This document shows positions 44,011-53,365 of a stretch of 55,738 bases of DNA, piece after piece. The stretch spans positions 1-55,738 of the forward strand of contig JAPPND010000065.1 in assembly GCA_028818795.1 (NCBI GenBank). The letters are read 5' to 3'. The DNA comes from Gammaproteobacteria bacterium. Its GTDB lineage: Bacteria; Pseudomonadota; Gammaproteobacteria; Pseudomonadales; Azotimanducaceae. Both the position numbers and the translations under genes were made by a program. Under the pieces are notes generated by a model, which saw only the letters and a program-made list of their open reading frames with translations, did not search any database and had not been told where the DNA came from. Position 1 is the stretch's first letter. Every line of letters starts with the position of its first letter.

Positions 44011-45885
44011 TTGAGTTCCGACAGCGACAACACCACCGACGCCGAGATTGCCTCGCTCGCCTACATGGCGTCGCAACACTATCGCAGCGGCCGCCTGCAA
44101 CAAGCCAAGGAGGCATGTCGCCGCATCCTCGACAGACACCAACATGCCGAGGCCATCCTGCTTCTCGGCATGATCGCCCACGAGCAACGGGATCTCGAAG
44201 CGGCGGTGGAACACTACGAGCGATTCCTCGGCCTCGATCCGAACCACGCGCGCACCCACTACCACCTGGGGCTCGCGTTGAACCAACTGGGCCGGACGGA
44301 GGCTGCCGTCCGCCATCTGCGCCAGTCGATTTCGATCACGGACGAGAATCGCAACGCCCATCTCCAACTCGGCGACGCCTGCACGAAGCTCGGACGTTGG
44401 GCCGAGGCAGCCGATGCCTATGACCGGGCGTTGAATCTCGATCCGGACGATGTGGCCACCACGATCAAGCTCGGCAACACGTTGCTCGCGACCCAACGGT
44501 TTGCGGACGCGGTCGAGTTGTACGGGCGAGCCGTCGACGCGTCTCCCGGAAACGCCCAGTTCCACCGGCACCTGGGGGCGGTGCTCCACCGAATGGGCCG
44601 AACCCACCGGTCCATCGATTGCTTCGAAGAGGCGCTCCGACTACGTCCCGACTACGCCAAGGCACGCATCGACTATGCACTGGTACTGCGCCAACTGGGC
44701 AGGACGAAGGATGCCCGCCACCAGATCGAGGAAGCTATCCGCAAGAGTCCCGAGGAAGTCGACGGACACCTCAGCCTAGCGCTTACCCTGAGGCAAGAAG
44801 GCAAGACAGACCTCGCCGTCGACCGACTCGAGAAACTGCTGGCCGCCAAGCCCGCCAGCGGTGCCGCCTACCATCACATCGCGCTCATCGAGCCGACGCT
44901 GCGTCTGCGCCCTCGTATCGAGAATCTTCTGGCTGATCCCGACCTGCCCGGGGCCGACGCCATTCATTGCCACTTCGCCCTCGGCAATATCGCCGACGCC
45001 AACGGCGCATTCGACCGGGCATTCGGCCACTACGCAACGGCCAACTCGCTCCACCGTCAATCGGTCGTGTACGACCGCGAGGCGAATACCCGGCTCTTCG
45101 ATAGGCTGGCGGCGACCTACTCGAAGCGCTACTTCGAACACAAACGACCACTCGGCAATCCCTCGATGCTGCCGGTGTTCATCGTCGGCCTGCCACGGTC
45201 CGGGACCACCTTGGTCGAGCAGATCCTCGCCAGCCACCGTTCGATGCACGGTGCCGGCGAACTCGAGTCCTTGGCGGGTGTCAATCACGCGATTACGCAG
45301 AGATTCAACGCCCAGCCCGCACCGGAGTGCATGTCGCTGATCGATGCCCGAACGGTCGACGAGTTCTCGGCGCTCTACCTCGCCGAACTGCGGCTTCGGT
45401 CACCCTCGGCAGCACGCGTCGTCGACAAGTTGCCGGGCAATTTCGTCCGTATCGGATTGATCAAGACGCTGTTTCCCAACGCCTACCTCGTTCATTGCAG
45501 GCGCAACGCGCTGGACACCTGTCTATCGCTGTACTTCCACTATTTCCAAGCGTTGGTCTGCTCCTTCGATCTCGCCGAACTCGGTCGGTACTACGTCGAC
45601 TACCGTCGGCTGATGGCGCACTGGGACGACGTATTCCCCGGTGAGATCTTCGAGGTGCGCTATGAGGAACTCGTAGCCGAACCCGAGCGTATCACCCGAC
45701 GTCTCCTCGACTATCTCGACCTCGAATGGGACGAGGGGTGCCTAGCGTTCCACGAGAACGAACGAAGCGTCATGAGTCCCAGCAACCTCCAGGTCAGACG
45801 GCCCATCTACAGCACGTCGATCGGCCGCTGGCGGCGCTACGAGAAACATCTGGGCCCGCTGATGGAGGTCCTGGGCGACCGCTGA
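44011..45885 (+). CDS. TPR-repeat sulfotransferase (intact paralogue)
   Basis: A ~624-residue protein. About ten TPR units occupy the first ~330 residues (for example THYHLGLALNQLGRTEAAVR). The C-terminal sulfotransferase domain has the PAPS loop FIVGLPRSGTTLVEQILASH, the core VVDKLPGNFVRIGLI and the phosphate-binding end PIYSTSIGRWRRYEKH. Proteins of this build are thought to sulfate proteins or other acceptors held by the TPRs; the acceptor is unknown. The start is uncertain: TTG at 44011 or ATG at 44065, neither with a clear ribosome site. Its stop abuts the convergent hydroxylase stop (TGATCA). It shows what the frameshifted gene at 15151 should look like. Confidence 0.85.
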   Translation: MSSDSDNTTDAEIASLAYMASQHYRSGRLQQAKEACRRILDRHQHAEAILLLGMIAHEQRDLEAAVEHYERFLGLDPNHARTHYHLGLALNQLGRTEAAVRHLRQSISITDENRNAHLQLGDACTKLGRWAEAADAYDRALNLDPDDVATTIKLGNTLLATQRFADAVELYGRAVDASPGNAQFHRHLGAVLHRMGRTHRSIDCFEEALRLRPDYAKARIDYALVLRQLGRTKDARHQIEEAIRKSPEEVDGHLSLALTLRQEGKTDLAVDRLEKLLAAKPASGAAYHHIALIEPTLRLRPRIENLLADPDLPGADAIHCHFALGNIADANGAFDRAFGHYATANSLHRQSVVYDREANTRLFDRLAATYSKRYFEHKRPLGNPSMLPVFIVGLPRSGTTLVEQILASHRSMHGAGELESLAGVNHAITQRFNAQPAPECMSLIDARTVDEFSALYLAELRLRSPSAARVVDKLPGNFVRIGLIKTLFPNAYLVHCRRNALDTCLSLYFHYFQALVCSFDLAELGRYYVDYRRLMAHWDDVFPGEIFEVRYEELVAEPERITRRLLDYLDLEWDEGCLAFHENERSVMSPSNLQVRRPIYSTSIGRWRRYEKHLGPLMEVLGDR

Positions 45886-46488
45886 TCACAGGTCGTCGTT
45901 CGGCGGCGGCTGCGTCCTGCCCGGTTGAGGCGGATATGCCAAGGGTCCGGGCGGAATATAGTCGAAGATGAAGGTGATCCGCTCTTTCGTGCCTTTGTTC
46001 GCGACGCTGTGCTGCTTCTGGTTGTTGACCTCGTAGGCCTGCCCGACGTCCAACTGGTACGGACGACCGTCGATGGTGAACCAGACCCGGTGATTCGTCG
46101 TGATCGGCACGTGGATCCGGTGCCCGCAACGAAACGACGCATGCACATCCGCGTGGGTCTTGATCTTGCCGCCGGGAAGCAGTTTGGCCGCCATGGCGCG
46201 GATGACCTCGCCGCCCTGGGGGTAGTGCTTCTTGATGATCTCCTGCATCAACGGCACAGCGACATCCCACAGGCGCTCCCAACCGGGCCCCTGATGTACA
46301 GCGGGTCTGGGCCAGTTCGAACCGTCCGTGAACACCAGGACGATCGACCGGGTCTGGTCGTGATGATGGTAGGTCTGCTGGCGGTACTGGGACTCGAGCC
46401 AAGCCGCTTCCTCCTGCGCGAGCACGGCTTCGCGCAAGGCCTGTGAGTCGACTTCGCCGAGTTCCCGAAGTGGTACGTCGATATCCAT
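45886..46488 (-). CDS. Aspartyl/asparaginyl beta-hydroxylase-like dioxygenase
   Basis: A 200-residue Fe(II)/2-oxoglutarate oxygenase-like protein. The core KTHADVHASFRCGHRIHVPI gives the metal-binding His and the 2-oxoglutarate-region Arg of the Asp/Asn hydroxylase family. The second His is in NNQKQHSVANKG and the final basic residue in KERITFIFDY. It would hydroxylate an amino acid or peptide side chain. The ATG at 46488 (MDIDVPLREL) is preferred over 46545. It is convergent with the TPR-sulfotransferase, with which it might share a protein substrate, though that is only a suggestion from adjacency. Confidence 0.8.
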   Translation of the reverse strand: MDIDVPLRELGEVDSQALREAVLAQEEAAWLESQYRQQTYHHHDQTRSIVLVFTDGSNWPRPAVHQGPGWERLWDVAVPLMQEIIKKHYPQGGEVIRAMAAKLLPGGKIKTHADVHASFRCGHRIHVPITTNHRVWFTIDGRPYQLDVGQAYEVNNQKQHSVANKGTKERITFIFDYIPPGPLAYPPQPGRTQPPPNDDL

Positions 46489-46610
46489 GTTCGCCAATGT
46501 GCAACGACGGGGTAGGACTCTACCCAACGCCGTGTTGATTGTCATTCGGGCGAGAACTATGGTTCCGGTTGTTTCGTTTCACCCCACTAGCGTTCTCCGC
46601 CAATACCGGA

Positions 46611-46630
46611 GTTATACATTGTTGGACAAG
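46611..46630. promoter_or_regulatory. 20-base element shared with 17411-17430
   Basis: GTTATACATTGTTGGACAAG matches the element upstream of the TonB receptor at 17 of 20 positions. It ends 29 bases before the ATG of the dimethylglycine-dehydrogenase-like gene, so it could overlap its promoter. TTGTTGGACAA is its palindromic core. Confidence 0.5.
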
Positions 46631-46659
46631 CCTAAGCCCGCACGGGACCCGGCCGCCAT

Positions 46660-49077
46660 ATGAAGAGTCACGCCCGTGTCGTCGTCATCGGCGGCGGCAT
46701 CGTCGGAACCGCTGTGCTCTACCACCTGACCAAGTTGGGTTGGACTGACGTGGTGCTCGTCGAACGCAAGCAACTCACCGCCGGGTCGACCTGGCACGCC
46801 GCCGGCGGCTTCCATGCCATGAACAGCGACCCGAACGTCGCGCGGCTTCAAGCCTACGGAATCTCGGTCTACAAGGAAGTCGAGGAGATCAGCGGCCAGG
46901 ACGTGGGCATGCACCTGACCGGCGGCATCCAGATCGCCGCGACGCCCAAGCGCTGGGAGGTGATCCGCTACGAGCATGCCCGCCACCGAGTTCTCGACAT
47001 CGACAGCGAACTCATCGGCCCAGCGGAGATCAAGCGGCTGTGCCCGATCATCGACACGGCGGACGTCGTCGGCGGCCTGTTCGACGCCAACGAAGGCAAC
47101 ATCGACCCGTACGGTTCGACACAGGCGCTGGCCCTCTCTGCGCGCAAGGCCGGTGCCGAGGTCTACGTCAACACCAAGGTCGAGGAACTGGTTCGACGGC
47201 CCGACGGAACCTGGACGGTGGTCACCGACCAAGGGGACATCCACAGCGAACACATCGTGAACGCGGCGGGCCTCTGGGCACGCGAAGTCGGTGCCATGGC
47301 CGGCGTGCACGTGCCGATCGTGCCCATGGAGCACCACTACATCCTGACCGAAGCGATCGACGAGGTCCGCGACTTCGACGGAGAATTGCCGTTGGTACTC
47401 GATCTCGACGGCGAGATGTACCTGCGCCAGGAGCAGAACGGGGTCCTGCTCGGCGTCTACGAGAAGAATTCGACCCCCTGGTCGGTGGACGGAACACCTT
47501 GGGACTTCGGCGAGACCGACCTCCTGGTGCCGCGTCTGGACGACCTGGAGGACGCTCTGATGAAGGGCTTCGGGCGATTTCCACCCGTTGCCCAAGCGGG
47601 TATTCGCCGCATCGTCAACGGCCCGTTCACCTTCGCTCCCGACGGCAATCCACTGGTGGGTCCCGTGCGCGGCGTGTCGAACTACTGGTCGTGCTGCGGC
47701 GTGATGGCGGGCTTCAGCCAAGGCTGCGGCGTCGCGCTGGCGCTGTCCCAATGGATGATCGACGGGGAACCCGAAGGCGACATCTTCGCCATGGACGTCA
47801 GCCGCTTCGGTCCATACGCCACCAAGACCTTCTCGATTGCCAAGGCCAAGGAGTTTTACGAGAACCGCTTCACGCTCCTCTGTCCGAACGACGAATGGCC
47901 CGCCGCGCGACCGAGCAAGACCTCGGCACTCCACGACCGGATGGCCCAGGCCAATGCCGTGTTCGGCTCGTCCTACGGCCTCGAAGTCCCGCTCTGGTTC
48001 GCGCCGCCCGGTACGGACCCGGTGGAAGAACCGAGTTTTCGGCGCTCGAACTCGCACGATCCCGTAGGCGAAGAATGCCGCGCGGTCCGCGCCGGCGTCG
48101 GAATCCTCGACGGATCGTCGTTCGCCAAGTACGAAATCGCCGGCCCGGACGCCGAGGCGTTCATGAACCACGTGTTCGCCAGCCGCCTGCCCCGCATGGG
48201 CCGCATCCGCATGGGTCCGATGCTCCTGCCGTCAGGGCATATGAAGGGTGATCTCACGGTTATGCGATTGGCGGAAGACCATTTCATGGTGGTCGGTTCG
48301 GGCTACCTGCAGGAGTTCCACATGTTGTGGTTTCAACAACATGCGGAGGATTGCGATGTTCGAATCTCCAATCGATCGGACGAACTGACGACCATCGCGA
48401 TTGCCGGCCCGCAGTCCCGGGAGCTCATGGGGATCGTCGCATCCGGCGACGTGGAGAGGGCGTCCATGCCTTTCATGTCCGTACGCCGGATGGATGTCGG
48501 CATCGCGCCCTGCCGGGTTGCACGGCTGTCGTTCACGGGCGAACTGGGCTTCGAGATCTATGTCCCGCCCACCTACGCCAGCGGGATGTATGACCTGCTA
48601 CTCGCCGAGGGAGCAAGGTTCGGCATCAGACCGTTCGGCACCCGGGCGCTGGTCTCCCTCGGCATGGAGAAGAGCTTCGGGATCTGGTCCCGCGAGTTCA
48701 CGCCCGACTACACGCCGATGATGTGCGGCATGGACCGGTTCGTCGACTACGACAAGGCAGACTTCATCGGCCGGGAAGCAGCCCTCGCCGACCGCGAGGC
48801 GGAACACGAACACCGCTTGGTTGCCCTTGAGATCGACTCGGTGGATGCCGACGCCTGGGGCTACGAGCCGATCTGGCACGGAAGCAAGTACGCGGGCTAC
48901 GTGACGTCCGGCGCCTACGGACATACCGTGCAGAAAAGCCTTGCCTTGGCCTACGTGAAGACGCCGTTCCTCAGGGCAAACGAGGAGTTCTCGGTGCACA
49001 TCCTCGACCAGCGCCGACCCGCGCGAATTCTGCCGGCGCCGCCCTACGACCCCGACGCAATACAAATGCGAAGCTAG
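46660..49077 (+). CDS. Dimethylglycine/sarcosine dehydrogenase-like flavoprotein with GcvT domain
   Basis: An 805-residue two-domain enzyme. Residues 1-~390 are an FAD-dependent amine oxidase: VVIGGGIVGTAVLYHLTKLG and GSTWHAAGG, whose His is the residue carrying covalent FAD in dimethylglycine dehydrogenase. Residues ~430-805 are a GcvT-like folate domain (TTIAIAGPQSRELM, LSFTGELGFEIYVP). The enzyme oxidises an N-methyl group and passes the carbon to tetrahydrofolate as methylene-THF. The length is right for the family. The ATG at 46660 lies close after the shared element at 46611. Its stop overlaps the convergent stop of the next gene (CTAG). The substrate may be dimethylglycine, sarcosine or a related N-methyl amino acid. 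Confidence 0.9.
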   Translation: MKSHARVVVIGGGIVGTAVLYHLTKLGWTDVVLVERKQLTAGSTWHAAGGFHAMNSDPNVARLQAYGISVYKEVEEISGQDVGMHLTGGIQIAATPKRWEVIRYEHARHRVLDIDSELIGPAEIKRLCPIIDTADVVGGLFDANEGNIDPYGSTQALALSARKAGAEVYVNTKVEELVRRPDGTWTVVTDQGDIHSEHIVNAAGLWAREVGAMAGVHVPIVPMEHHYILTEAIDEVRDFDGELPLVLDLDGEMYLRQEQNGVLLGVYEKNSTPWSVDGTPWDFGETDLLVPRLDDLEDALMKGFGRFPPVAQAGIRRIVNGPFTFAPDGNPLVGPVRGVSNYWSCCGVMAGFSQGCGVALALSQWMIDGEPEGDIFAMDVSRFGPYATKTFSIAKAKEFYENRFTLLCPNDEWPAARPSKTSALHDRMAQANAVFGSSYGLEVPLWFAPPGTDPVEEPSFRRSNSHDPVGEECRAVRAGVGILDGSSFAKYEIAGPDAEAFMNHVFASRLPRMGRIRMGPMLLPSGHMKGDLTVMRLAEDHFMVVGSGYLQEFHMLWFQQHAEDCDVRISNRSDELTTIAIAGPQSRELMGIVASGDVERASMPFMSVRRMDVGIAPCRVARLSFTGELGFEIYVPPTYASGMYDLLLAEGARFGIRPFGTRALVSLGMEKSFGIWSREFTPDYTPMMCGMDRFVDYDKADFIGREAALADREAEHEHRLVALEIDSVDADAWGYEPIWHGSKYAGYVTSGAYGHTVQKSLALAYVKTPFLRANEEFSVHILDQRRPARILPAPPYDPDAIQMRS

Positions 49078-51137
49078 AGCGCTGCGCGTTCCCAGGACGC
49101 GGAGCTAGGCGCTTTGCCGTCAATCGTCCGCGCACACTCGTGCCCCGAATGAACTGCGTGAACGATCGCTCCGGGCGAACGGCAGTCGCCGATGCTGCGT
49201 ACGGCCGTGATGCCTGAATCGGCCCTTCGCTGCGCGTCGGCGTCTAGGTCCCGGAGCAATGCATCGTTCGGAACCCTCGAACCCACCACAACGATCGATC
49301 CGCACTCTCTCGCAGTTGCCTCGGCGCCTCGGTAAACCGACGTCAAGTGCGCATCACCATCGCGGAAGTCCGTCACGAAATGCTCAAGGACGATGTCGAC
49401 TCCACACTCGATCATGCGCTCCCGGATATTGGTCAGTTCGTTGTTCATGAACGTCCATGCGGACACGGCGTTGGCTGGGGTGACGATCGTTACTTCGTGG
49501 CCCTGCCGACGAAGACGTTCGGCGAGGCAACTGCCCATGTAGTAGTGGTCGAAGTCGTAGATCAACACCGGCGACTCGACTTCGGCACCATTGAGGATGT
49601 CGTCCGGCGTATAGACCGCATTCCCGTCAAGTTCGTCCGTGGGGAAGCCGCGCACGCCAAGTATCTTGCGAGTCCACGAGGCTCCCGTGGAAATCACCGC
49701 GTAGTCGCAGCCAAAGTCGAGTACGTCCTGGGCCGTCAGCCTGCTGTCGCGATAGATGTCGACATTCGCCATGGTCTGCATGATGTGGGCCCGGTAGTCC
49801 CGAACCCGCGCCCACGTGGCGAGACCCGGCAACGTGGACTCGAGGGTGACACGACCGCCGAGTTCGTCCCGGGCTTCGGCCAGCGTCACCTTGAAACCAC
49901 GCTGCCCCAAGGCCCGGGCGCATTCGAGACCGGCGGGTCCGGCCCCGACGACTAGTACGCTCTTGTTGGGATCGCCTATCGGGATGCGTTCCGGGTGCCA
50001 GCCCCGGCGCCACTCCTCGCCCATGGTGGGGTTCTGGGTGCAGCGAACCGGAACGCCGTCGTGGTAGGCGGACACGCAGATGTTGCAGCCGATGCACTCG
50101 CGGATCTCGTCCTCGCGGCCTTCGTCGATCTTCTTCGGCAGAAACGGGTCCGCGATGGACGGGCGGGCGGCACCGATCAGGTCCAAGATGCCGCTCCGCA
50201 CCTGCCGCACCATCTCGTCCGGTGACGTGAAGCGGCCGACGCCGACCACCGGCTTCGATGTCAGTGGTTTGACGAAACTGTTGAACGGTTCCTGGGCACC
50301 CTCACCGCTGAACCGGGCCGATGCGGTCTCCACCGTCCAATCCGACGACTTCACGTCCCACAGATCCGGGGTCTCGGCCAGGAGCGCAACGATCTCATGG
50401 GCTTGTGACGGATGGTCGCGACCGGGGACGTCGAGAAGCTCGTCGGAACTGAATCGCACGGCCACGGCACATGTAGGCCCAATGGCGTCCTTTGCCGCTT
50501 CGAGGATCTCGCGCAACAGGCGGACGCGGTTCTCAAGACTGCCGCCGTATTCGTCGGTGCGTTGGTTGATCCAAGGCAGCAGGAATTCGTAGGGTCCGTA
50601 GCCCATACCCGCGTAGATATAGACGATGTCGAAACCGGCGGACTTGGCGCGCTGGGCCGCATCGACGTACCAGCATCGCAACTCACGGATGTCCTTTCGG
50701 TCCATCGAGCGCGGGTTCTGAAGGCCCATCCACCCCGGATACGTGCAGTGACGAGGCATGCCCGATGCGGAGACGGGCGTCGCCCGCGTCAGGTTGTTGG
50801 CCACGCCGCTGCCGCCGTGCCACAGCTCGACACCGGCCAGCGCACCGTGTTTGTGCACGGCATCCACCATGAGGGCGTGAACCTTGATGTCCTCGTCGTC
50901 CCACAACCGGCAATAGGGCAAGGGCGTGTCATCTGAACTTGGGTGAATGGAGCAATAACCGGTGTTGACGACTCCCCAGCCGCCCTCGGCCCGGACTTCG
51001 CGCATCGCGGCACGGGTATGCGGCATGGTGTTGCCGGTGCCCAAGGCGTGGGGCGTCTGGTAGAACCGGTTCGGCGCCGTAACCGGACCGATCCGCACCG
51101 GTTCGAACAGGATGTCGTAGCGCGGATTGCGACTCAC
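49074..51137 (-). CDS. Trimethylamine-dehydrogenase-family flavoprotein (non-covalent FMN predicted)
   Basis: A 687-residue enzyme: an Old-Yellow-Enzyme barrel, a 4Fe-4S segment CIGCNICVSAYHDG...CTQNPTMGEEWRRG, then a nucleotide-binding module (VLVVGAGPAGLECARALG). It aligns closely with trimethylamine dehydrogenase, e.g. NRFYQTPHALGTG, YCSIHPSSDD and GAARPSIADPFLPKK. Against that enzyme, the Cys that binds FMN covalently (Cys30, in RFYQVPHC) is Ala here, the active-site His172 (VYGAH) is Met (IYAGM), and Asp267 is Glu, while the substrate-bowl Tyr60 and Trp264 appear kept. It is therefore probably active on another N-methyl or alkyl amine. It overlaps the stop of the truncated transsulfuration gene. 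Confidence 0.87.
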   Translation of the reverse strand: MSRNPRYDILFEPVRIGPVTAPNRFYQTPHALGTGNTMPHTRAAMREVRAEGGWGVVNTGYCSIHPSSDDTPLPYCRLWDDEDIKVHALMVDAVHKHGALAGVELWHGGSGVANNLTRATPVSASGMPRHCTYPGWMGLQNPRSMDRKDIRELRCWYVDAAQRAKSAGFDIVYIYAGMGYGPYEFLLPWINQRTDEYGGSLENRVRLLREILEAAKDAIGPTCAVAVRFSSDELLDVPGRDHPSQAHEIVALLAETPDLWDVKSSDWTVETASARFSGEGAQEPFNSFVKPLTSKPVVGVGRFTSPDEMVRQVRSGILDLIGAARPSIADPFLPKKIDEGREDEIRECIGCNICVSAYHDGVPVRCTQNPTMGEEWRRGWHPERIPIGDPNKSVLVVGAGPAGLECARALGQRGFKVTLAEARDELGGRVTLESTLPGLATWARVRDYRAHIMQTMANVDIYRDSRLTAQDVLDFGCDYAVISTGASWTRKILGVRGFPTDELDGNAVYTPDDILNGAEVESPVLIYDFDHYYMGSCLAERLRRQGHEVTIVTPANAVSAWTFMNNELTNIRERMIECGVDIVLEHFVTDFRDGDAHLTSVYRGAEATARECGSIVVVGSRVPNDALLRDLDADAQRRADSGITAVRSIGDCRSPGAIVHAVHSGHECARTIDGKAPSSASWERAAL

Positions 51138-51745
51138 GTCGGAATCGTGGAGTCAACAACAAGGGTCGCACCCGCGCCCTGCGCCACGTCTGCAGCCGCA
51201 CTGATGTCGATGACGTCCCAGGTGGGATTGCAGGGCGACTCCATCCACAACAGTCGCGTCTTAGCCTGTTCGACGGTTCGTGCCAACGCATCCGGCGCCG
51301 ATGGATCGAACAGATCAAGTGCGAGGCCCCATTGCTCGCAGAAAACAACCAACCACTTGCGCAGTCCCCAATACATGATCCTCGGCGCCACGATCCGGTC
51401 GCCGGGCTTTAGGGACTGGATGATCGCCATCGCAGCCGACATGCCGGAACTGAACAGCAGGCCCGCCTCGCCTCCCTCGAGCTCCGCGAGCACCTTCTCG
51501 GCAACGACGAAGCCGGGGTTCTCGTCGCGACCGTAGCTGTGGCCGGGGTCGATCAGTTCGTAGTCGCTATCGCGAACATAGGTCGTCGACGGGAAGATGC
51601 CGGGGGTCAATCCGCCGGTTTGGGCATCGATCTGGCGGAGAGCCTGCGCGTTCAGCGTTTCCGACGCTAGTTTCCCCTGTTGCCCATACGACGTTGTCTC
51701 CCACGCAGCCGAAAATCGAGTGCCCCGCAGGCTAAGGCAAGGCAT
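51134..51745 (-). pseudogene. Truncated transsulfuration-type PLP enzyme (cystathionine gamma-synthase family)
   Basis: The reading starts near 51745 and matches the N-terminal half of Cys/Met-metabolism PLP enzymes: TLNAQALRQID, PGIFPSTTYVRDSDYEL, GRDENPGFVVAEKVLAELEG and LFSSGMSAAMAIIQSLKPGD. It then stops just after ATLVVDSTIPT at the point where the protein should continue to the PLP-binding Lys (SATK). About half of the usual ~390 residues is missing, including the essential Lys, so the product cannot be active. The truncation coincides with the start of the TMADH-like gene (ATG 51137), suggesting the replaced part was lost in a rearrangement at this junction. Confidence 0.8.
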
Positions 51746-51801
51746 CGGACATTGCCACCGAACTGCCGTCTCCCGTAACTGTGATACAACGGTGTCGACG
51801 C

Positions 51802-52737
51802 ATGGCAACCCAACTACCCAAGCTCATCGCAACCTCCGTGGTGCGAGGCACCCAGCAAGGAGAGAGCCACGGCGGGGTGTATACAGTCGATTTCGACCAA
51901 CGCGAAGTCGTGCAGCACGTCGACTGGAATACCGGCGGCATCGACTTCGAAGGACGCGGTGCGGACCGGGGCCTGCGCGGCATCGAGTTCCACGAGGACT
52001 CCATATTCATCGCTGCGAGCGACGAACTCTTCCGGTACGACCGCGACTTCAAGATCCAGGCGTCGTACCGCAACCGGTACCTGAAGCACTGCCACGAAAT
52101 CTGCCGCAGGGATCAGACGATCCTGCTCACCTCGACCGGCTTCGACAGCCTGCTCGCCTTCGACCTGGCGCAGGGCAAGTACGTTTGGGGATTCCATCTG
52201 CAGCGTCCCTACGACGAATGGGGCGGCCACACCTTCGACCCGCGTTCGAACAAGGGCCCGCGGCCCGTCAACGCGTTCCACATCAACATGGTTCACGTCG
52301 ACGGCACCGGCATCTTTTTCAGCGGCCTCCATACCCGGGCCATGCTGCACCTCGACAGCAGTATGGAAGTGACCGAAGTCTGCTCGCTCCCAGCGGGTGC
52401 CCACAACGCCCGTCCCTACCGGAACGGCGTTCTTTTCAACGACACCGAAACCGACTGCGTGCGCTACGCCGGCCGCAACGGCGAGGGCGTGGCTTTCAAG
52501 ATCATCACCTACCACGACAGCGAAATCGAGTTCGCCGGCATCGACGACTCCAAGGTCGCCCGGCAGGGTTTCGGTCGGGGCCTTTGCGCCATTGGCGAAC
52601 GCTTCGTGGCCGCGGGTTCGTCGCCGTCCACGATCAGCCTGTACGATATCGAAGCAAACCAGAAAGTCGGTTCCGTCAACCTGACCATGGACATCCGCAA
52701 CGCCATCCATGGCCTGGAGGTTTGGCCTTTCGGCTGA
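51802..52737 (+). CDS. Conserved propeller-like protein of unknown function
   Basis: A 311-residue protein with repeated short strands and His-rich turns (RYLKHCHEICRRDQTILLTS, FHINMVHVDGTGIFFSGLH). It looks like a beta-propeller of the type seen in uncharacterised glycan- or sulfation-related loci, but I recognise no firm family. The ATG at 51802 (MATQLPKL) is preferred to GTG 51781. It is divergent from the truncated PLP gene. Confidence 0.7.
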   Translation: MATQLPKLIATSVVRGTQQGESHGGVYTVDFDQREVVQHVDWNTGGIDFEGRGADRGLRGIEFHEDSIFIAASDELFRYDRDFKIQASYRNRYLKHCHEICRRDQTILLTSTGFDSLLAFDLAQGKYVWGFHLQRPYDEWGGHTFDPRSNKGPRPVNAFHINMVHVDGTGIFFSGLHTRAMLHLDSSMEVTEVCSLPAGAHNARPYRNGVLFNDTETDCVRYAGRNGEGVAFKIITYHDSEIEFAGIDDSKVARQGFGRGLCAIGERFVAAGSSPSTISLYDIEANQKVGSVNLTMDIRNAIHGLEVWPFG

Positions 52738-52837
52738 TCGATGTCCGCCACTACAAGGACGGAATCAAGATCCTGTACGGGGCCTTGCGGCGACGATCCA
52801 GCCGCTGCCCTCCAGCTGAAATCACCACTCCGTCGCG

Positions 52838-53365
52838 TCAGCCAGAGCGGTTTCGTCTTGCGATGCGTTCGAAGCGTTCTCTCACGCCCCACTCGTCGAG
52901 CCACCTGCCGAGATAGTCGCCGTCCAAGACGGGATTGGTGCGCAGGATGTCGTCCACATCGGCCTCGTCCTTGTAGCGGTCGGCGATCAGCTTGTGGATG
53001 ATCACGTCCTCCACGGCGAGCGCACGCAGCGGGATGTTGCCGAACATCGTGACCTTGGCCCGGGCCAAAGCCGCCCGCTGGTAGTCCGTCTCCGAAGCAA
53101 TCACATCCAGGGAGCCGTAGCGCGGGTGGGCGACCCGCAGCAGCCAACCACCCTCCGGCATGGAGCGCGTGGCCCAACCCTCGTCCGCCAGGATCTCGCG
53201 AACCTCCTGCATCGTCCGCCGATCCAACGAAACCAATATGTCCGTGTCCACGGTAGCGCGGGCATCGTGACGATAGAGGTTCGCGGCATGGCCCCCGACC
53301 ACCGCCCAATCGCCGCCTTCCCCGAAAACCGAATGCAGATGCCCCGCAAGGCTCTCGTCGATCAT
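52838..53365 (-). CDS. AbiEii-like nucleotidyltransferase (putative toxin)
   Basis: A 175-residue nucleotidyltransferase. VVGGHAANLYRHDARATVDT followed by DILV gives the GG...N...R...TxDxD pattern of AbiEii/MenT-type NTases, and HKLIADRYKDEADVDDIL is the typical following helix. Such toxins modify tRNA or other targets and act with an upstream antitoxin. The ATG at 53365 overlaps the stop of the small upstream gene by four bases. Confidence 0.82.
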   Translation of the reverse strand: MIDESLAGHLHSVFGEGGDWAVVGGHAANLYRHDARATVDTDILVSLDRRTMQEVREILADEGWATRSMPEGGWLLRVAHPRYGSLDVIASETDYQRAALARAKVTMFGNIPLRALAVEDVIIHKLIADRYKDEADVDDILRTNPVLDGDYLGRWLDEWGVRERFERIARRNRSG

